This document shows, piece after piece, positions 1-12,303 of a stretch of 33,995 nt of DNA; position 1 is the stretch's first letter; the number at the start of each line of letters is the position of its first letter. The notes below the pieces were generated by a model that saw nothing but the letters and a program-made list of their open reading frames with translations, was not told the DNA's origin and did no database searches. This DNA is from Ichthyophonus hoferi. Its lineage: Eukaryota; Opisthokonta; Ichthyosporea; Ichthyophonida; Ichthyophonidae. Where the stretch lies: NCBI GenBank assembly GCA_002751075.1, contig NAOQ01000399.1, forward strand, positions 1-33,995. Direction: 5' to 3'. The translations under genes were made by a program, and so were the position numbers.

Positions 1-3000
1 ACTTTCATGGCTGCAGGCGGTGGCGGGGCGCTGAATTGTGGTACTGGATTGGATAAAGAGTTTTAGTATGCATATAAGATAGTATGCTACTAGATATTAT
101 AGTGCGATAGTATGATGGTATGTATAATATAACAGTTACTACATAAAGAATACCATTAAACTGTCTTAAATATTACCCACACCAGGTAACTTTAATTTTA
201 TTGCATATTTCTGATTGAGGATCATACAAATTTAAATTAATAATGATATGATCTATAATCTGATAATATAGACACATTGCCTTGTAATTAGTATGAAATA
301 ATTTTAAAATATTCAACTATTAAAATACTACGCTAAAATCCGTGACCTAATAATGACGGAACGGATTAGCTAAAGAGTGTATTGCATATAATGTATGTAC
401 TGGTCCATAGATATATATATGTACATCCATACATGCATACATAAATACATACATACCTAGTATACATATAAAAATATCAAACAGACAATACATATAACAA
501 AAATACAATGGCATCCACCTCCTAGCCCTCACAACCCATATCCAACCACCATATTCCATTCATCCAATAACATCCACTCACCCGGTGCAGACTGGCTCAC
601 ACGATTGGATGAAGCAGGAGGAGGAGGAGGGGCAGATCTAGACTGAGGGGGAGGGGGAGGGGCCCCTCTTGTTGATGGCATATGGTTAATAGGAGGTGAA
701 GATATAGAAGATGATGTAGAAGTCCGTGATGGAGGAGGGCGAGGAGGTTCGTTACGAGGCCTACGTGTAGACGGAGGAGGGGGAGGGGCACCTCTTGAAC
801 TAGGAGGTGGACCTGTGATTGGTTGATGTGGTTAGGGCAGTTAGGGGTTGTATGGGTTATAGTTGGTATATTTATTATATAGAATAGTATAGTCTAGTAC
901 AGATATATGAGTATACATAGATGCATAATACATACATATATCCTCCCTCCTCTCCCTCTCCACATAAACAAACAAACCCAGTCCCAGTATATAAATACCC
1001 ACCAGTAGGAGCAGGCGGTGTGGGCGTAGCGTGTAGTCCTTGAGGAGGTGGAGGAGGGTTACTGCGAAGTGAGTTCTGGTTCTGCTGCACAAAGTCAAAT
1101 ATAAACTTTCTATCCTCTGGGTTCTGTAGCTGCTCTTTAGTTACTCCAGCCTTGGTAAACAGATCTAACCACTCTGGGGGTATGGCTTCAGGATCAAAGT
1201 CCAGTCCCTTTTCTTTATCAAAACCTATATGTGTTTTGTGTCTGTGTGGGTGTAGGGAGGGAGAGAATGAGGGAGGCATGGATGTGTGTTAGTATATGCA
1301 GAGTGGAAGGTAGAAATATATTAGTATACGTTGGAAGGAATTCAATTGCAATAGCAATGATTAGCCAAACTAGTGTAAAAAAAATGCTAGAGCCACTAAA
1401 GCAAAGGAAGCAAGGGTAAACTAATGTAACACTATAATATACTACGACACTCCATAGTACACACCCACAACCTGTAACTAGAGAGCAACTAGTAACCAAG
1501 CATCCCTGAACACTTACTCAAATCCGCTTGGGCCAGATATATCTTTCAAACTCAATTTGCCTTTCTTCTTTTTCGTTGGCTTCTCTTTTTTCATTCCACC
1601 AAACCATCCTCCCCCTCTACCTCCACTATTTGCAGCAGCCTCAGTTTTAACAGGAGCAGGGGATTGGACAGCGACGACAGGTGCTGCTTGGACAACCGGA
1701 GAGACAACTCTAGCGGCGGAAACGGAAGATGTGTTGCGGCCGTGAATACTGGCATCTGATGGGAAGAAATTAGGATTAGATTAAGATTGACATTAGATTG
1801 GGAATATGATGAGATTCGTATTGTGGAATAATACAATAAAATAGAAAAAAAAAGCAATGCATAAAAATACTATACATAAACACGTACATATTTATGCATA
1901 CATACCACACATAACTATATCCATATAGAGTCTTCTACCGCAATAGGGCAGGTAGATAGATGCAGTGACTATAATTGTGTAACTTACTAGCTTGCTTATG
2001 GACATACTCCTTAATCATCCTACCAAAGCTCTCTGCTTCAGTCTCATCCGCAAATGATAGACCGGCCATATGTTTCTAAGTAAGGAATATTAATCAGTAT
2101 GGGGTATGATGAATGGAGGAATCAATTAATTAAGAAATAGTAATTAATAGTGCGTCAGCTTGAATGCTTCATCCTCACCCGCAAAAGGATAGGCCGGTCA
2201 TGATTAGGGTTTATTAAGAAATAGCAAGTAGCATTGGAAATAATTAGTAATTAGTGTGGTGCAACATAGTTATTGAACGTATCTAACAACATCGCACATG
2301 ACAAGAGATGCAAGAAAGGACCAATAGCATTAGGGGTTAGGGTATATAGTCAAATAAATACTATAGTATATTATACTATGGCATAGCGTCTAATAATATA
2401 TAATACTCTATCATATACCATTACATATATATATATATATATACATAAATATTACTACATATATCAGTGCCATATCATATCCTATTGTATCCCACTATAC
2501 TATGTAGCACTATACTATAATACACACATATATATACGCATATGTATAACACCATATCATAGTATACAAACAAATGTACACATATACATATACCAACACT
2601 TACATCAGTAGCAAATGTATGGAAGAAAAGTTTGGGTGTCTTATACTGCATCTCACTATATAGTTCCTGTTCCCATACAAGCTTCTCCAACTGTTTGGAT
2701 AAATATGTCACCATGTTAGATACCATGGTTACAATAATACTACACTACCTCGACCAATAGGTAATCACCAGCGCTATAATTTCATTACATTTTTTTAACC
2801 AAAACGAAAATTAAGCTCATATACAACCACAATCGCATTGTAAATCTCCGTACGTTTTATAATGGAAATTCGCACTCACGTATCAGCGAATAAACATATC
2901 ATTTTAAAATTTATATAAACGCATCTCCACCAATCATCTGTGTGGGCTGCGAGTTCTAAACAAAATAACTGATTGGTCCACACTTAAAATGAGCTCGCCA

Positions 3001-4435
3001 TATAAACTTGCGCAAGTGAAGCTTGGTTATAAACATTTTAATGTAAAAACTAAAATTAAAAGCAAAGCAATGTAAAATTGTAATGGATTCTTTTTAATAC
3101 ATTAATGTTAGAGTCCTGATAATTCTGTTTATGTCATTATCAACCCCTTCATATAGGAAACGCAGCAGGAGGTTGATGTGGGTATATGTGAATATAATTT
3201 AAGAGTATGAATATATATATATCTGTATGAATAAACATATATGTGCCAATTACAACTTACCTGCAGTGACACTAGACGAATGAAATAAGATTTACGATCC
3301 CTGTCTTTAGCCAGGACGATTACTCCCATATGATTGCTGTAGGTCCACTAAAATTATGTCATAATTAGCCAATATCCTTTCTCTCATTGGATCAGGATTT
3401 TAAAGATCGTGTATGATTGGGAGATTAATGTAAAGTATTATCATTATATATGAAAAAATGTGTAGTCTACACCAATCAACTTCATATATTGAAATAGTAA
3501 AAATTAATACCCAGTACACAAAATATTTAGGGTTTATATTATATTACATTAGGTTAGATTAATAATTGATTAAGATGGGATTAAGACTAAAGCGGTATAA
3601 ATAATTATTAATAACACAGACCAGTTACCCCAATTACTCCATATATACTACCTGTAAGGAATAATGATATAATAATTAACTCTCATACATTATATATCTA
3701 CCGACATCCTCGCCTACATACTCTCATACATATTTGCATTTATTATTTCAGTACCTCTATATCTATCTCCCACCTATAATTAAACGCATACTTTATTACT
3801 GCCATGAATATATATATAGCCAAGTCTAAATGCACTTTAATTTATCAAGCCAATGAAATAACAATAATAGAATTATAAAGCCTACACCAATAGATTATAA
3901 TAGTTAAGTTTAAAATTTAAACATTATACCTGGCGGGGGTCAGGGTCGGCAAGATAAAGGCGAGCTACAGTGACCCCTAGAACCTATAGATAGAGAGATA
4001 GGTAGAAGAGGGAGGGGGAGGGGGAGGAAAGAGATGAGAGAGAAAGAGAAAGGATTGGTAAGGGAGGAATGAGTGTACGAGTTATTAACATAATATAGTA
4101 TAGAATAATAGAATATCATACAGCAGCATATAATATGATATAGGATAATAAAATCAAAATATAATATATACTTATATACATGTAAATAGCATCACACACT
4201 TTATATCATAAAATATATATAATATACACATAAACAAACATATAATATAACATACACATATAAAAACATACAAAATATAATAAAATACCAAACAAATATA
4301 ACGCCTACACATAAATATGAAGTAATCGCTACCGAAAATACACAACCTACTAACTTAACCGTTGCCACCCACCTCATTGCGGTTGCCAAGCACAGCATTA
4401 ACCATGCCTACATCCTGGTTAGTAAGGATCCCCAT
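1..4435 (-). CDS. WAS-like: WASP/N-WASP-family actin nucleation-promoting factor (5' part, nine exons; 3' end outside window)
   Basis: In this family the protein relays Cdc42 signals to the Arp2/3 complex at membranes. Exons read on the minus strand: 4435-4373 (start ATG), 3983-3930, 3347-3261, 2690-2604, 2075-1988, 1755-1518, 1241-1003, 812-582 and 43-1. All splice phases agree and give about 376 residues before the edge. The WH1 domain spans roughly residues 5-125 (RLYLADPDPRQW, SYFIRLVSLQ, LVWEQELYSEM, FFHTFATD, AGLSFADETEAESF). A basic stretch follows (KKEKPTKKKKGK). The CRIB/GBD segment comes next (DISGPSGFEHKTHIGFD, FDPEAIPPEW, LTKAGVT-like GVTKEQL). Polyproline blocks follow (GAPPPPP repeated). 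The WH2 and central-acidic parts should lie left of position 1. The acceptor at 44-45 was preferred to the one at 31-32 because only it keeps the frame open. I cannot tell WASP from N-WASP. Confidence 0.93.
2160..2205 (-). repeat. Relic duplicate of a WASP WH1 exon
   Basis: Positions 2165-2202 resemble 2042-2073 of the true exon. On the plus strand both read GCTTCA, then C-TCA-CCGCAAA, then a GATAG-CCGGYCAT core. On the minus strand the true exon gives MAGLSFADETEAESF. The copy gives a similar start with a 1-nt slip and a stop, so it is not used as coding. It lies in the intron upstream of the real exon, about 123 bp away. Confidence 0.7.
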
Positions 4436-4576
4436 GATGGCACTTAATAGCTATAACTACTACTACCACTGGTGTTCTATCAATAACGTAACTAAAACCT
4501 ATAATAATACTATTTTTATTATTATTATTCTATTTGCTTTAAAATAGTTCTTTTTTAAAGAAATAGTTTTTGCTCG

Positions 4577-4960
4577 CTAATATTATTTTGAGTCGTGATG
4601 TATTTCGGGCCGGATCATAAAAAATGAATCAGGGCATTTATTTTAAAAAGTTTATTTTGGATACAAACACTACGGGTCGGATCATGGGAAGTGAATCAGT
4701 GCATCTATTTCAAAAAGTTTATTTAAGATATAAAAGCTAATATCCTTATAAAAAATAAAAATAAAAATAATTGAAAAAGTATGATAAATATTATTTTTTT
4801 AGAATGAAAATTATTAAAAAATTAAAAAGAATTATAATAGGTTATATTTAACTTTTTCTTGTTAATATTATTCAAATCATGATTATTGTATATCAGGCCA
4901 GATGAAATAAAGTGAATCAGTATTTGTTCAATATAAAAGGATTATTAGGGATATAAATAT
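4577..4960. repeat. Diverged direct repeat, three copies
   Basis: Copy 1 (about 4577-4670) and copy 2 (about 4673-4735) share a core of the form GGGYCGGATCAT, then RTGAATCAG, then a TTTAAAAAGTTTATTT-like tail. Copy 3 (about 4861-4960) repeats the AATATTATT lead-in of copy 1 and then the degraded core CAGGCCAGAT plus AGTGAATCAG. Copies 1 and 2 lie head to tail with a 66-bp period. GGTCGGGTC-like fragments also occur at about 6967 and 30101. Confidence 0.7.
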
Positions 4961-5225
4961 ATGAAATATTTTTTAAAAAATAGAAGTAAAAAAATAAAAA
5001 TATAAGATTAATAGTGTATGCTAGTAATAAAATTTAAAATGATTGCTAGCTTATGATGTAGATATTTAAAAGAAATGGTATAAAATGGTATCAAACGTCA
5101 TGAAATGATTTTGGCCCCTTAAGGAATGGTTTAGTTCAAATATAATTTCAAACTAATTATATACTCATCTATAATTAGTACTAATTATTTGTGACTCAGA
5201 ATTATTTCCCGTTTGCAGCCCGCAT

Positions 5226-5257
5226 TGATTGGCTAAATAGACGTAAAAGACGTCACT
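5226..5257. promoter_or_regulatory. CCAAT box next to a CRE/ATF-like site
   Basis: An inverted CCAAT box (GATTGGCT, 5227-5234) sits 15 bp from GACGTCAC (5249-5256), a CREB/ATF-type half-palindrome. They are about 270 bp upstream of the RBM34-like start codon and 800 bp from the WASP start. This is a candidate shared promoter element. The call rests on motif matching only. Confidence 0.35.
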
Positions 5258-5520
5258 AGCTCCAAATATAATCATGATAAAATTTATTTAGCCAATAATA
5301 TAACCTTATAAATAACCATATAAAGGTAATTTTTGTATTGATCTGCGTTGGTATGTACACGTGCATGTAGAACGGCATTAATACCTTATTACTTCCTCTT
5401 ACATATCTTAGTAAGTGTGGGTGCCTTCACCTTACTTCCGTTTCAGTTTACCTTATATAGCTATTTTATTATTGCTCCTTAGCAACACTTAGTGTTTTAG
5501 AAAGTTTGACAAGTGGTATA

Positions 5521-8500
5521 ATGAGTGAATCCACTGAAATGAGCACCAATAAGGTGGCTCCATCTACCCCCTCTACCACACCTAAGATTGGTAATAAAAA
5601 AGCCAGCGCTAAGAAATCTAGTGGTAAGAAGACCGTTTCGAAAGAAACGGTTGCTAAGGAAGTAGTAGTTGCAATCCCTACCACACCGAATTACAGCACT
5701 AGTGATAAGAAAAGCGCGGGAAAAATTGTGAAGACAGCAGAGAAGGTAGCTACTCTTACTCCTACTAAGAAGAGTGGAAAGAAGGAAGGAGATGCTGGGG
5801 AGGAAACTGTTACTATGAAAACCTCTGTTACTAAGAAGATGAAGACTCCTAATGGTACGCCTAAGGTTGCAACTAAAGGCAAGAAAACACCTGTAAAGGG
5901 TGAGACAGTACAGAAGGAGAAGAAAGAAGGAGAGGGAGAGGGAGAGAAAGAGGAAGCTAGTGTAAATAATACAATGGAAAAGAAAAAGAAAGTGAAGAAG
6001 ACGTCTAAGAAGGACACGCCTGAGGAGGAGGTAAGGTGGGATATGTCATAATACATAATATAACTTATAAGTTTAATAATGATAAATATTTATAAACGTT
6101 AACATAACAAAGAAAGAAGCTTGGGTAGGGTATAAGAATATAATTTCAATGATTTTTATAATTTTTTCTTGATTTTTTGATTTTTTTGTAATAGATAGAA
6201 TTATCTATGAATGTTATTATAAAAACGAAAGGGAATGGGAAGTAAGTATGAATAGGAGTTTGAAGCTGTTGAAAAGGTAGAGTTTATTGTGAACAAAATG
6301 TATAGGATGTATATGATTATGTATATAGGTGTGTAGGTGTTGTTATAGCTAGATACTATCGTGCATTTGTGTATATGCATATATACATATACAATTCCAG
6401 ATTATAATATGCCACTATTACTCTATCTCAGTAGCACACTATTGTACTATCACTATTATACCATCAACCTATTATACTACTATACTATTAGACCATCATC
6501 CTATTATAGTACTATACTACTCTCCTATCTTACTATTCTACATAAATACATATACGTACCTATAATATATAATTAACCAATAACATGTTTGTTATATATA
6601 AGTTGTCTAATAACCGCATCGAGTTGACGTATTCACGCCTATATAAGCTCTTGTATCTTTCCATCTATAACTTTTAATTGATTATGTATCATAGAGTATA
6701 TTGTTTGTATCCACACAAGTATATATACATACATTTATACATATAGGTTTTAGATATATATTATTTTTTAATACCAAGTTTTAATAGGATATTAGATGAC
6801 GATTTTATTTTATCTAGAGAGCCACACACTACTAAGCTACTATATATAAAGGGTTGCATAGACTACTGTATATTTGCACACATACCAGTAAAATACGATT
6901 GAAAGAGAGAAGGAGATAGAACAGAGACAATCTGGGAACGTGCAGTCATCTGTTTTTACTTCATTACGGGTCAGGTCATGGTATTGTGATGCGATTTGAT
7001 TCAGTTTGATCCACAGTTATCTGAACAGATATATATGTACATATATTTTTATAATATTAATACCCCACTTCTCCCAATCACAGGCCAGCACTAAAAAGAC
7101 ACCCAGGTCAGAAAAGCTAACCGATCCGGGCCAAGTACTAGTCACGGACCCGAAATACCAAGCCATGAAGGCTGCACAGGACCTAATAGAAGCCAAGATT
7201 AAAGCTACTGAAAACTTGTTGAAGGCGACCCGACCCGAAGCCCCCTCTGGACCTATTTATAAAGTGGGGTCCATTGCAGGTGCTCTAGTGGGTAAAAAAA
7301 AAAGCAATGATGCTGTGAGCTCTCTTTTTTCTGTCACTACTGTGGCCCCAGTGGCTCCTGTGCTACCTGCGAAGTTCACACTCAGGGTGGGGTTTTATGT
7401 GAATTTTTTTTAAACATATTTTATGTCTATATTGTATTGTATTGCATTGATTATTTGAGACATTATTATTACTGCTTTAAAAAAAAAAATTGTTTTCTTT
7501 TTATGGTTTTCAGTTCTTAATAATATATATGGTACATTATTTAATTATTTTAAAAGGTCTTAAGGAGGAATGATTGGTGTGGAAACTACACATTTTCAGT
7601 ATTAATCGACATATATATTACACCGTTTTAGACTTTTATCGTCTATTAAAAGGAGAGAATGATTAGTATAGAGACTAAGCGGTTTCAGAAGGATGCATAT
7701 CTGTGTTATATCGTATACAACCACACATATGTATGAATTTACACTAACGGTCGATTCGATTTGTTTCGAAATACAGAAACCTGAAAATATGCCTAAGTTT
7801 AAGACTAAAAAGGAAGACCCTGTGGATAGTGATGAACCTGTGTCGGAGGAAGAAGAGGAGGCGGTAGATATGGATGTTATAGGTATGGTATGATTAGGGG
7901 TATTTATAGATATATAGGGTGACGTGATATGATTGGAGGGTATATGCATAGAAATAATATATATATATATTGTATATAGACAATCAAATCAGTACTATAA
8001 ATCTGGATGATGTCACCTATTTTAGTATAAAAAAACTAGTTAAGCGTATGATACTATACATTATATATATATATCACTCTAGATCAATCATATTCTACTT
8101 TCTAATTACGTTCTACCCAATCAGGTGCCAGCGATGTCGTCAGTGATGACGCGGTAGTCCCAGTTGAAACCTCTCAAGGCACTAAACGCAGCAAGGATAT
8201 TGAGGTGGAGAAAATTGCTAAAAAGGCCAAAAAGAACGAAGGGAAGAAGGAGGAGGTTTTAAAAGGGAAAGAGAAAGAGATAGAACAGAAAGAAACAGAG
8301 ATTGTAGAGGAAGTAAAGGAGGAGAAAAAGGTAGCACAAGAGATAGGCCAGGAGGGGAAGAGAAAGAAAAAGGAGATAGAGAAAGAGGAAGAACCTAAAA
8401 CAAAGAAAGCCAAGAAAGAGAAAAAAGTAGTTGAAAAAGTGTCAGAGAAAGAAGAAACTCCCTCCGAGACATCCCCAGAGATTCCCTTAGAGCAGAGTGA

Positions 8501-8960
8501 GCAAAGTGACGCAGTAGTAGCCAATGAGAATACGGCAGAAGACACTGTAGTGGAGGATGTTAGGGGGGATCGTACAATTTTTGTTGGTAATTTGAATACA
8601 GCTGTGGCTACTAGTAAAACGGTAGGTGAAGGTTTGCGAAACTTACGAGTTCGGGTGGGGTTTGTACTCGCAAATATGTTCAATTTCCTTTTCATATATA
8701 TATATATATATATATATATTCCTTTCATTGTACGATTGGTAGAATAGTAGGTGAAATTTCTGTGTTTGGGGTGCGGATTTACTTGAGAATATGTTCTTTT
8801 TTCTATATATATATTCCTAGTTATTTTATTATGTAGTGAGCATCCACCGTATTATTTGATAAAATATAAATATAAGCTGCATTCCTAATTGAATTTCACA
8901 TATACTCTGTGAACTCCCTAGAGTACAGCTACCTGGTATCCTAGGAGGACCTTATTCCAC

Positions 8961-8992
<32 letters not shown>

Positions 8993-11900
8993 ATTATTAA
9001 TATCAGAATATAGAGTAATATATAGTGAGTGGGGTCTATGAAAATTCAAGATCCATCTAAAGGGTTTTATACAGAAAATTGGAAGACTTCGTAAATACAT
9101 ATAAATATATGTAAAGGGATTATATATTAATTAATATTATGTTAGAGGGTAATATGTAGTGTGGCTATAGCAAGAGGGGGTTTATGAAAATTTAAAACTA
9201 ATCTAGGGGGTTTTGTTCAGAAAATTGCAAAACTTCAGAAATTCTTCGAGACATATGGGCCAGTCGAGTCAATAAGGTTTAGATCGGTGGTAAGTAATTC
9301 TAATATATTCTAATAATATCATATCATAGGGTTGTACCGTATTATATATTATATTGCATTACATTATATTATATTATAGATTACACTGTATTATATGCAT
9401 TGTATTGTATTGTATTTTACTATATTATACTATACTACATTATATTTTATTGTATTGTATGATGTTATGTCTGACTTTGACCTACCCATGAATATCCGCT
9501 ATTATTCTAATTTATTATGTCATCATTATATCCCTCACTCCGTTCTATTGCAATCATTGGTCTAAGCTGTTATTTAGCCATCTAAATTATACAACTTAAC
9601 AGCCAAGTTTATTTTGATGAGTGGTAGTATACATCATTGCTTGACTGTAGTTGACTATTAATCATCTATATTTGCAGGCATTTGCTAAGACTAAAATGCC
9701 TAGAATGGCTGCCATGGCTAAAAAAGAATTTCACGAGGGAAGGTAGGTGGGTTATATAATTAAAAAAAATATTTATAATTAAAAAAAAATTATATAATTA
9801 TTTTAGAGCAGATAATTGAGTTATTAAAATTAAAATTCTATTTTACTTTAGAATTCTTTAATTATATTATGAGATACACAGTTTAGACTTGATATTATAT
9901 AGACCAATCATGTTTTCAAAGTCTTTTAATTTTTTAAAAAAAATTTAACTGTATTTAAGTTTATAATATGATTTAATGATATAGTCTGATTGGTTATTTT
10001 CTTTATATTTATATAATTCACTTATATCAACCTAACCAATATGACGCCATACTTCCTATCTAATCATATTAATCTAGTCTAATCTAATCTATAATACTAT
10101 CAATCATAGATCTTCTCTTAACGCCTATATAGTGTTCAAGGAGACTGCTGGAGCCCAGGCTGCCCTGGCAGCCAATGGGACCCTGTGGGAAGATAAACAT
10201 ATTAGGGTGGATATGGCTGATAATAAGGTATAGTAATTGGGTAGTAATGGGATAAGGTAGGCTAAGGTAATTTAGGATCGTATAGTGATAGCATAGTAAT
10301 GGTAGTAGGGTAGGAGATTATAGTGTAGTAATTGTATAGTATAATACATTACAATATAATATAGGGCATGTCCAATAATATACATATATTTCTACCTTTA
10401 AAATTTCAAAATGGTAAAAATGAGCAAATCAGATGGTATTTAATAGATAATAATACCATTTATAGATTAATTTTCAATGAAATCATCTGTATTATGATAA
10501 TTTTAATTTTAACTTTTAAACCAATCTCTTTACAGGCGCATGATACTAAATACACTGTCTTTGTTGGGTCTCTACCTTTCAGTGAGTATTGGCTTTCTTT
10601 TTTTCTTTGCCTAGTATAGGTATTATTGTTCTATTATATTATATTATTACCCTATCTTACATATACATATACATACATACAGTTTCGCATACCCCTATAT
10701 TACTTAATGACCCATTCTATTAACATATACTATAACTTATCATAGCCTACTATAATTTACATACCTATATTATATCCTACTACATTCTACTATAACCTAT
10801 ATACATGCTATAACTTATATACATATACTATACTCTACTTAACCTACATACACCTACCATTCTAGACATTGAGGACGAGGCAGTGTTTGCCAAGTTCAGT
10901 GAGTGTGGGAAAGTAAAAGCAGTCAGAGTGGTGAGAGACAAGAGGATGAATGTAGGCAAGGGTATTGCTTACGTCACTATGGCCGTAAGTCATTACTGTT
11001 GGTTACCTGATATATATTATATCACGCCTTTCTATTGGTGTTTATTAATTACCCCTTCCTTTTTACTGGTTATTACTACTTACCACTTCTTTTCATTGCG
11101 CCCAGCATATCTTAATAACAGTAGTATTATTTTTCTTAATTATAATCCCTAGTCTAACTCATTATAATTAGCCTTAATTAGCAGTGTGGTGTATTATTGG
11201 CTTATTTACAATCCCCAGCTGACAAATTGTAATTAACTATATATAGCTATAGTTGGTTATAATTACGAACAAACCAATTGCAATTTGTCATATATATACC
11301 AGCCTGTCCTATCCAGTCCGCCAACCAGGATATTAAATAATGAATTAATTATGATCCCGGTCTAACTAATTACAATTAACCATATCAGGACAAGGCGGGT
11401 ATGGGCATGGCTATGCGTCTGAACTTTACTCAGTTTGAGGGGAGGTCAATACGTGTTAGTAGGGCTCTAGACAAGGAGGCGTTGGCAAAGGACAAGATTA
11501 TATCCTATAGATCATAATCATTGCTTGGCTGTTATGTGGTGGCTATGGCTGCGTATTGTATTGTGATTGGTTGCAATGTGTTTAATTGTTTTTTATATAT
11601 ATTTGGGTTGGAAAATATTACAATTGTATTTGGTTTAGTATTAACCTATTTCATGCCTTATTCTAATTGGTTATTTGTCATGTCATTAGCTTATTATAGC
11701 TGTATTGTGCTTAGGCTCTAATGTGATTATTATTTTTATGTTTTTAACTTGTACTTATATATGTGTGTTTGTAGTCTGACTCTAATTGGCTGGTTGACAT
11801 GTCATTATTTTTTATAACTGTGTTATCATTGGGTACTATACCAATCTAGTCGATATATATTTAAGAAGAAACTAGTCTGATTATACCCTATTTATATATC

Positions 11901-12249
11901 CTAAATTTTCATGTAATTTCCTTAACTATCACACAAGAAAGCCAATCAAGCAGCCGGGATTAGAGCTCCTAGGGGGGCACCCAAAGCATTCCAACCTGGT
12001 ACCAAGGGCACCAATACCAAGGCTGCACCTTTCCAGGGAACCACAACTATTGGTACAGGTAAAGCCAAAGCATTGGCTAATAGAGCACTGGCCAAGACGA
12101 GTAAGGGAGTTAAGGGGGCACCTAGATTCAGTATTGCTAAGACAGCACCAACGGCTGGCAAGGATGGCGTCAAGAAAGTTAGTCAGAGATCACCTAAGGA
12201 ACAGGCCAGGCGAATGGCCAAGAAGGCTGCTAAGAGGAGGAAATTCTAG
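5521..12249 (+). CDS. RBM34: RBM34/Nop12-like nucleolar RNA-binding protein, eleven exons
   Basis: Yeast Nop12 and RBM34 relatives act in the nucleolus in large-subunit rRNA maturation. Exons: 5521-6030, 7084-7386, 7777-7882, 8125-8621, 9221-9289, 9678-9742, 10110-10227, 10536-10581, 10866-10984, 11389-11499 and 11935-12249 (stop TAG). All phases join and the sum is 752 residues, against about 430 in human. The excess is an N-terminal Lys/Glu/Thr-rich low-complexity half (residues about 1-455). RRM1 (about 456-556) has RNP2 IFVGNL and RNP1 LNAYIVF, with the charged insertion before strand 3 that marks this family (AFAKTKMPRMAAMAKK). RRM2 (about 560-640) has VFVGSLPF and KGIAYVTM. The tail is basic. 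The last intron is U12-type AT-AC. Upstream TTG-initiated frame is ignored; ATG 5521 is the first AUG. Confidence 0.92.
8616..8820 (+). repeat. Tandem duplication of the donor region of an RBM34 intron
   Basis: The real donor at 8622 (GTAGGTGAA) and its next 100 bp recur at about 8744-8820: TAGTAGGTGAAA, a G-rich TGGGGTG stretch, GAATATGTTC against CAAATATGTTC, then an (AT)n run ending ATTCCT. The second copy contains a decoy GTAGGTG donor without the exon sequence before it. Confidence 0.65.
8695..8720. repeat. (AT)n microsatellite
   Basis: A pure AT dinucleotide run in an RBM34 intron. Similar runs lie at about 2424-2442, 8961-8992, 12271-12297, 12470-12486, 17690-17710 and 21150-21176. 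Confidence 0.9.
8985..9255 (+). repeat. Tandem duplication of the acceptor and exon start of RBM34 exon 5
   Basis: Copy 1 (about 8985-9110) and copy 2 (about 9121-9255) share GTCTATGAAAATT or GTTTATGAAAATTT, ATCTARRGGGTTTT, then CAG followed by AAAATTG. Copy 2 is the used acceptor and reads KIAKLQKFFETYG. Copy 1 reads KIGRLRKYI and then a stop, so it is a relic exon start with a still-plausible ATACAG acceptor. Confidence 0.75.
11500..11934 (+). other. U12-type (minor spliceosome) AT-AC intron
   Basis: The intron begins ATATCCTATAG, matching the U12 donor consensus ATATCCT. It ends CACAC just before AAGAAAGCC. A perfect U12 branch-site consensus, TTCCTTAAC, lies at 11918-11926, with the branch A about 9-10 nt from the end, as the minor class requires. 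Splicing here joins ATT to AAG in phase 0 and keeps the 102-codon basic tail in frame. Reading through instead stops after SYRS. No GT-AG pair in this interval keeps the conserved RVSRALDKEALAKDK segment. Confidence 0.85.
11660..11840 (+). repeat. Imperfect direct repeat inside the U12 intron
   Basis: The segment at about 11660-11720 (TCTAATTGG, TTGTCATGTCATTA, TATAGCTGT) recurs at about 11778-11840 (TCTAATTGG, TTGACATGTCATTA, TATAACTGT). The offset is about 119 bp. Confidence 0.65.
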
Positions 12250-12264
12250 ATTTAAACTTTAATA

Positions 12265-12303
<39 letters not shown>

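Larger units (their letters stand above)
4436..5520. other. Divergent intergenic region between WASP and the RBM34-like gene
   Basis: About 1.1 kb with no coding evidence, between two genes transcribed away from each other, so it should hold both promoters. It contains a diverged direct repeat (4577-4960) and a cluster of CCAAT and ACGTCA-like motifs near 5228-5256. The rest is AT-rich with no structure I recognise. Confidence 0.75.

Noticed and set aside
31-32. Nearer acceptor for the last visible WASP exon
   Set aside because: It leads to a stop within a few codons in the phase set by the upstream exon; the acceptor at 44-45 keeps APPPPAAMK open.
5691-6056. Minus-strand open frame of 121 codons
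   Set aside because: Shadow of the Lys-rich RBM34 exon 1; Phe/Ser-rich translation with no features of its own. The same holds for 8174-8728.
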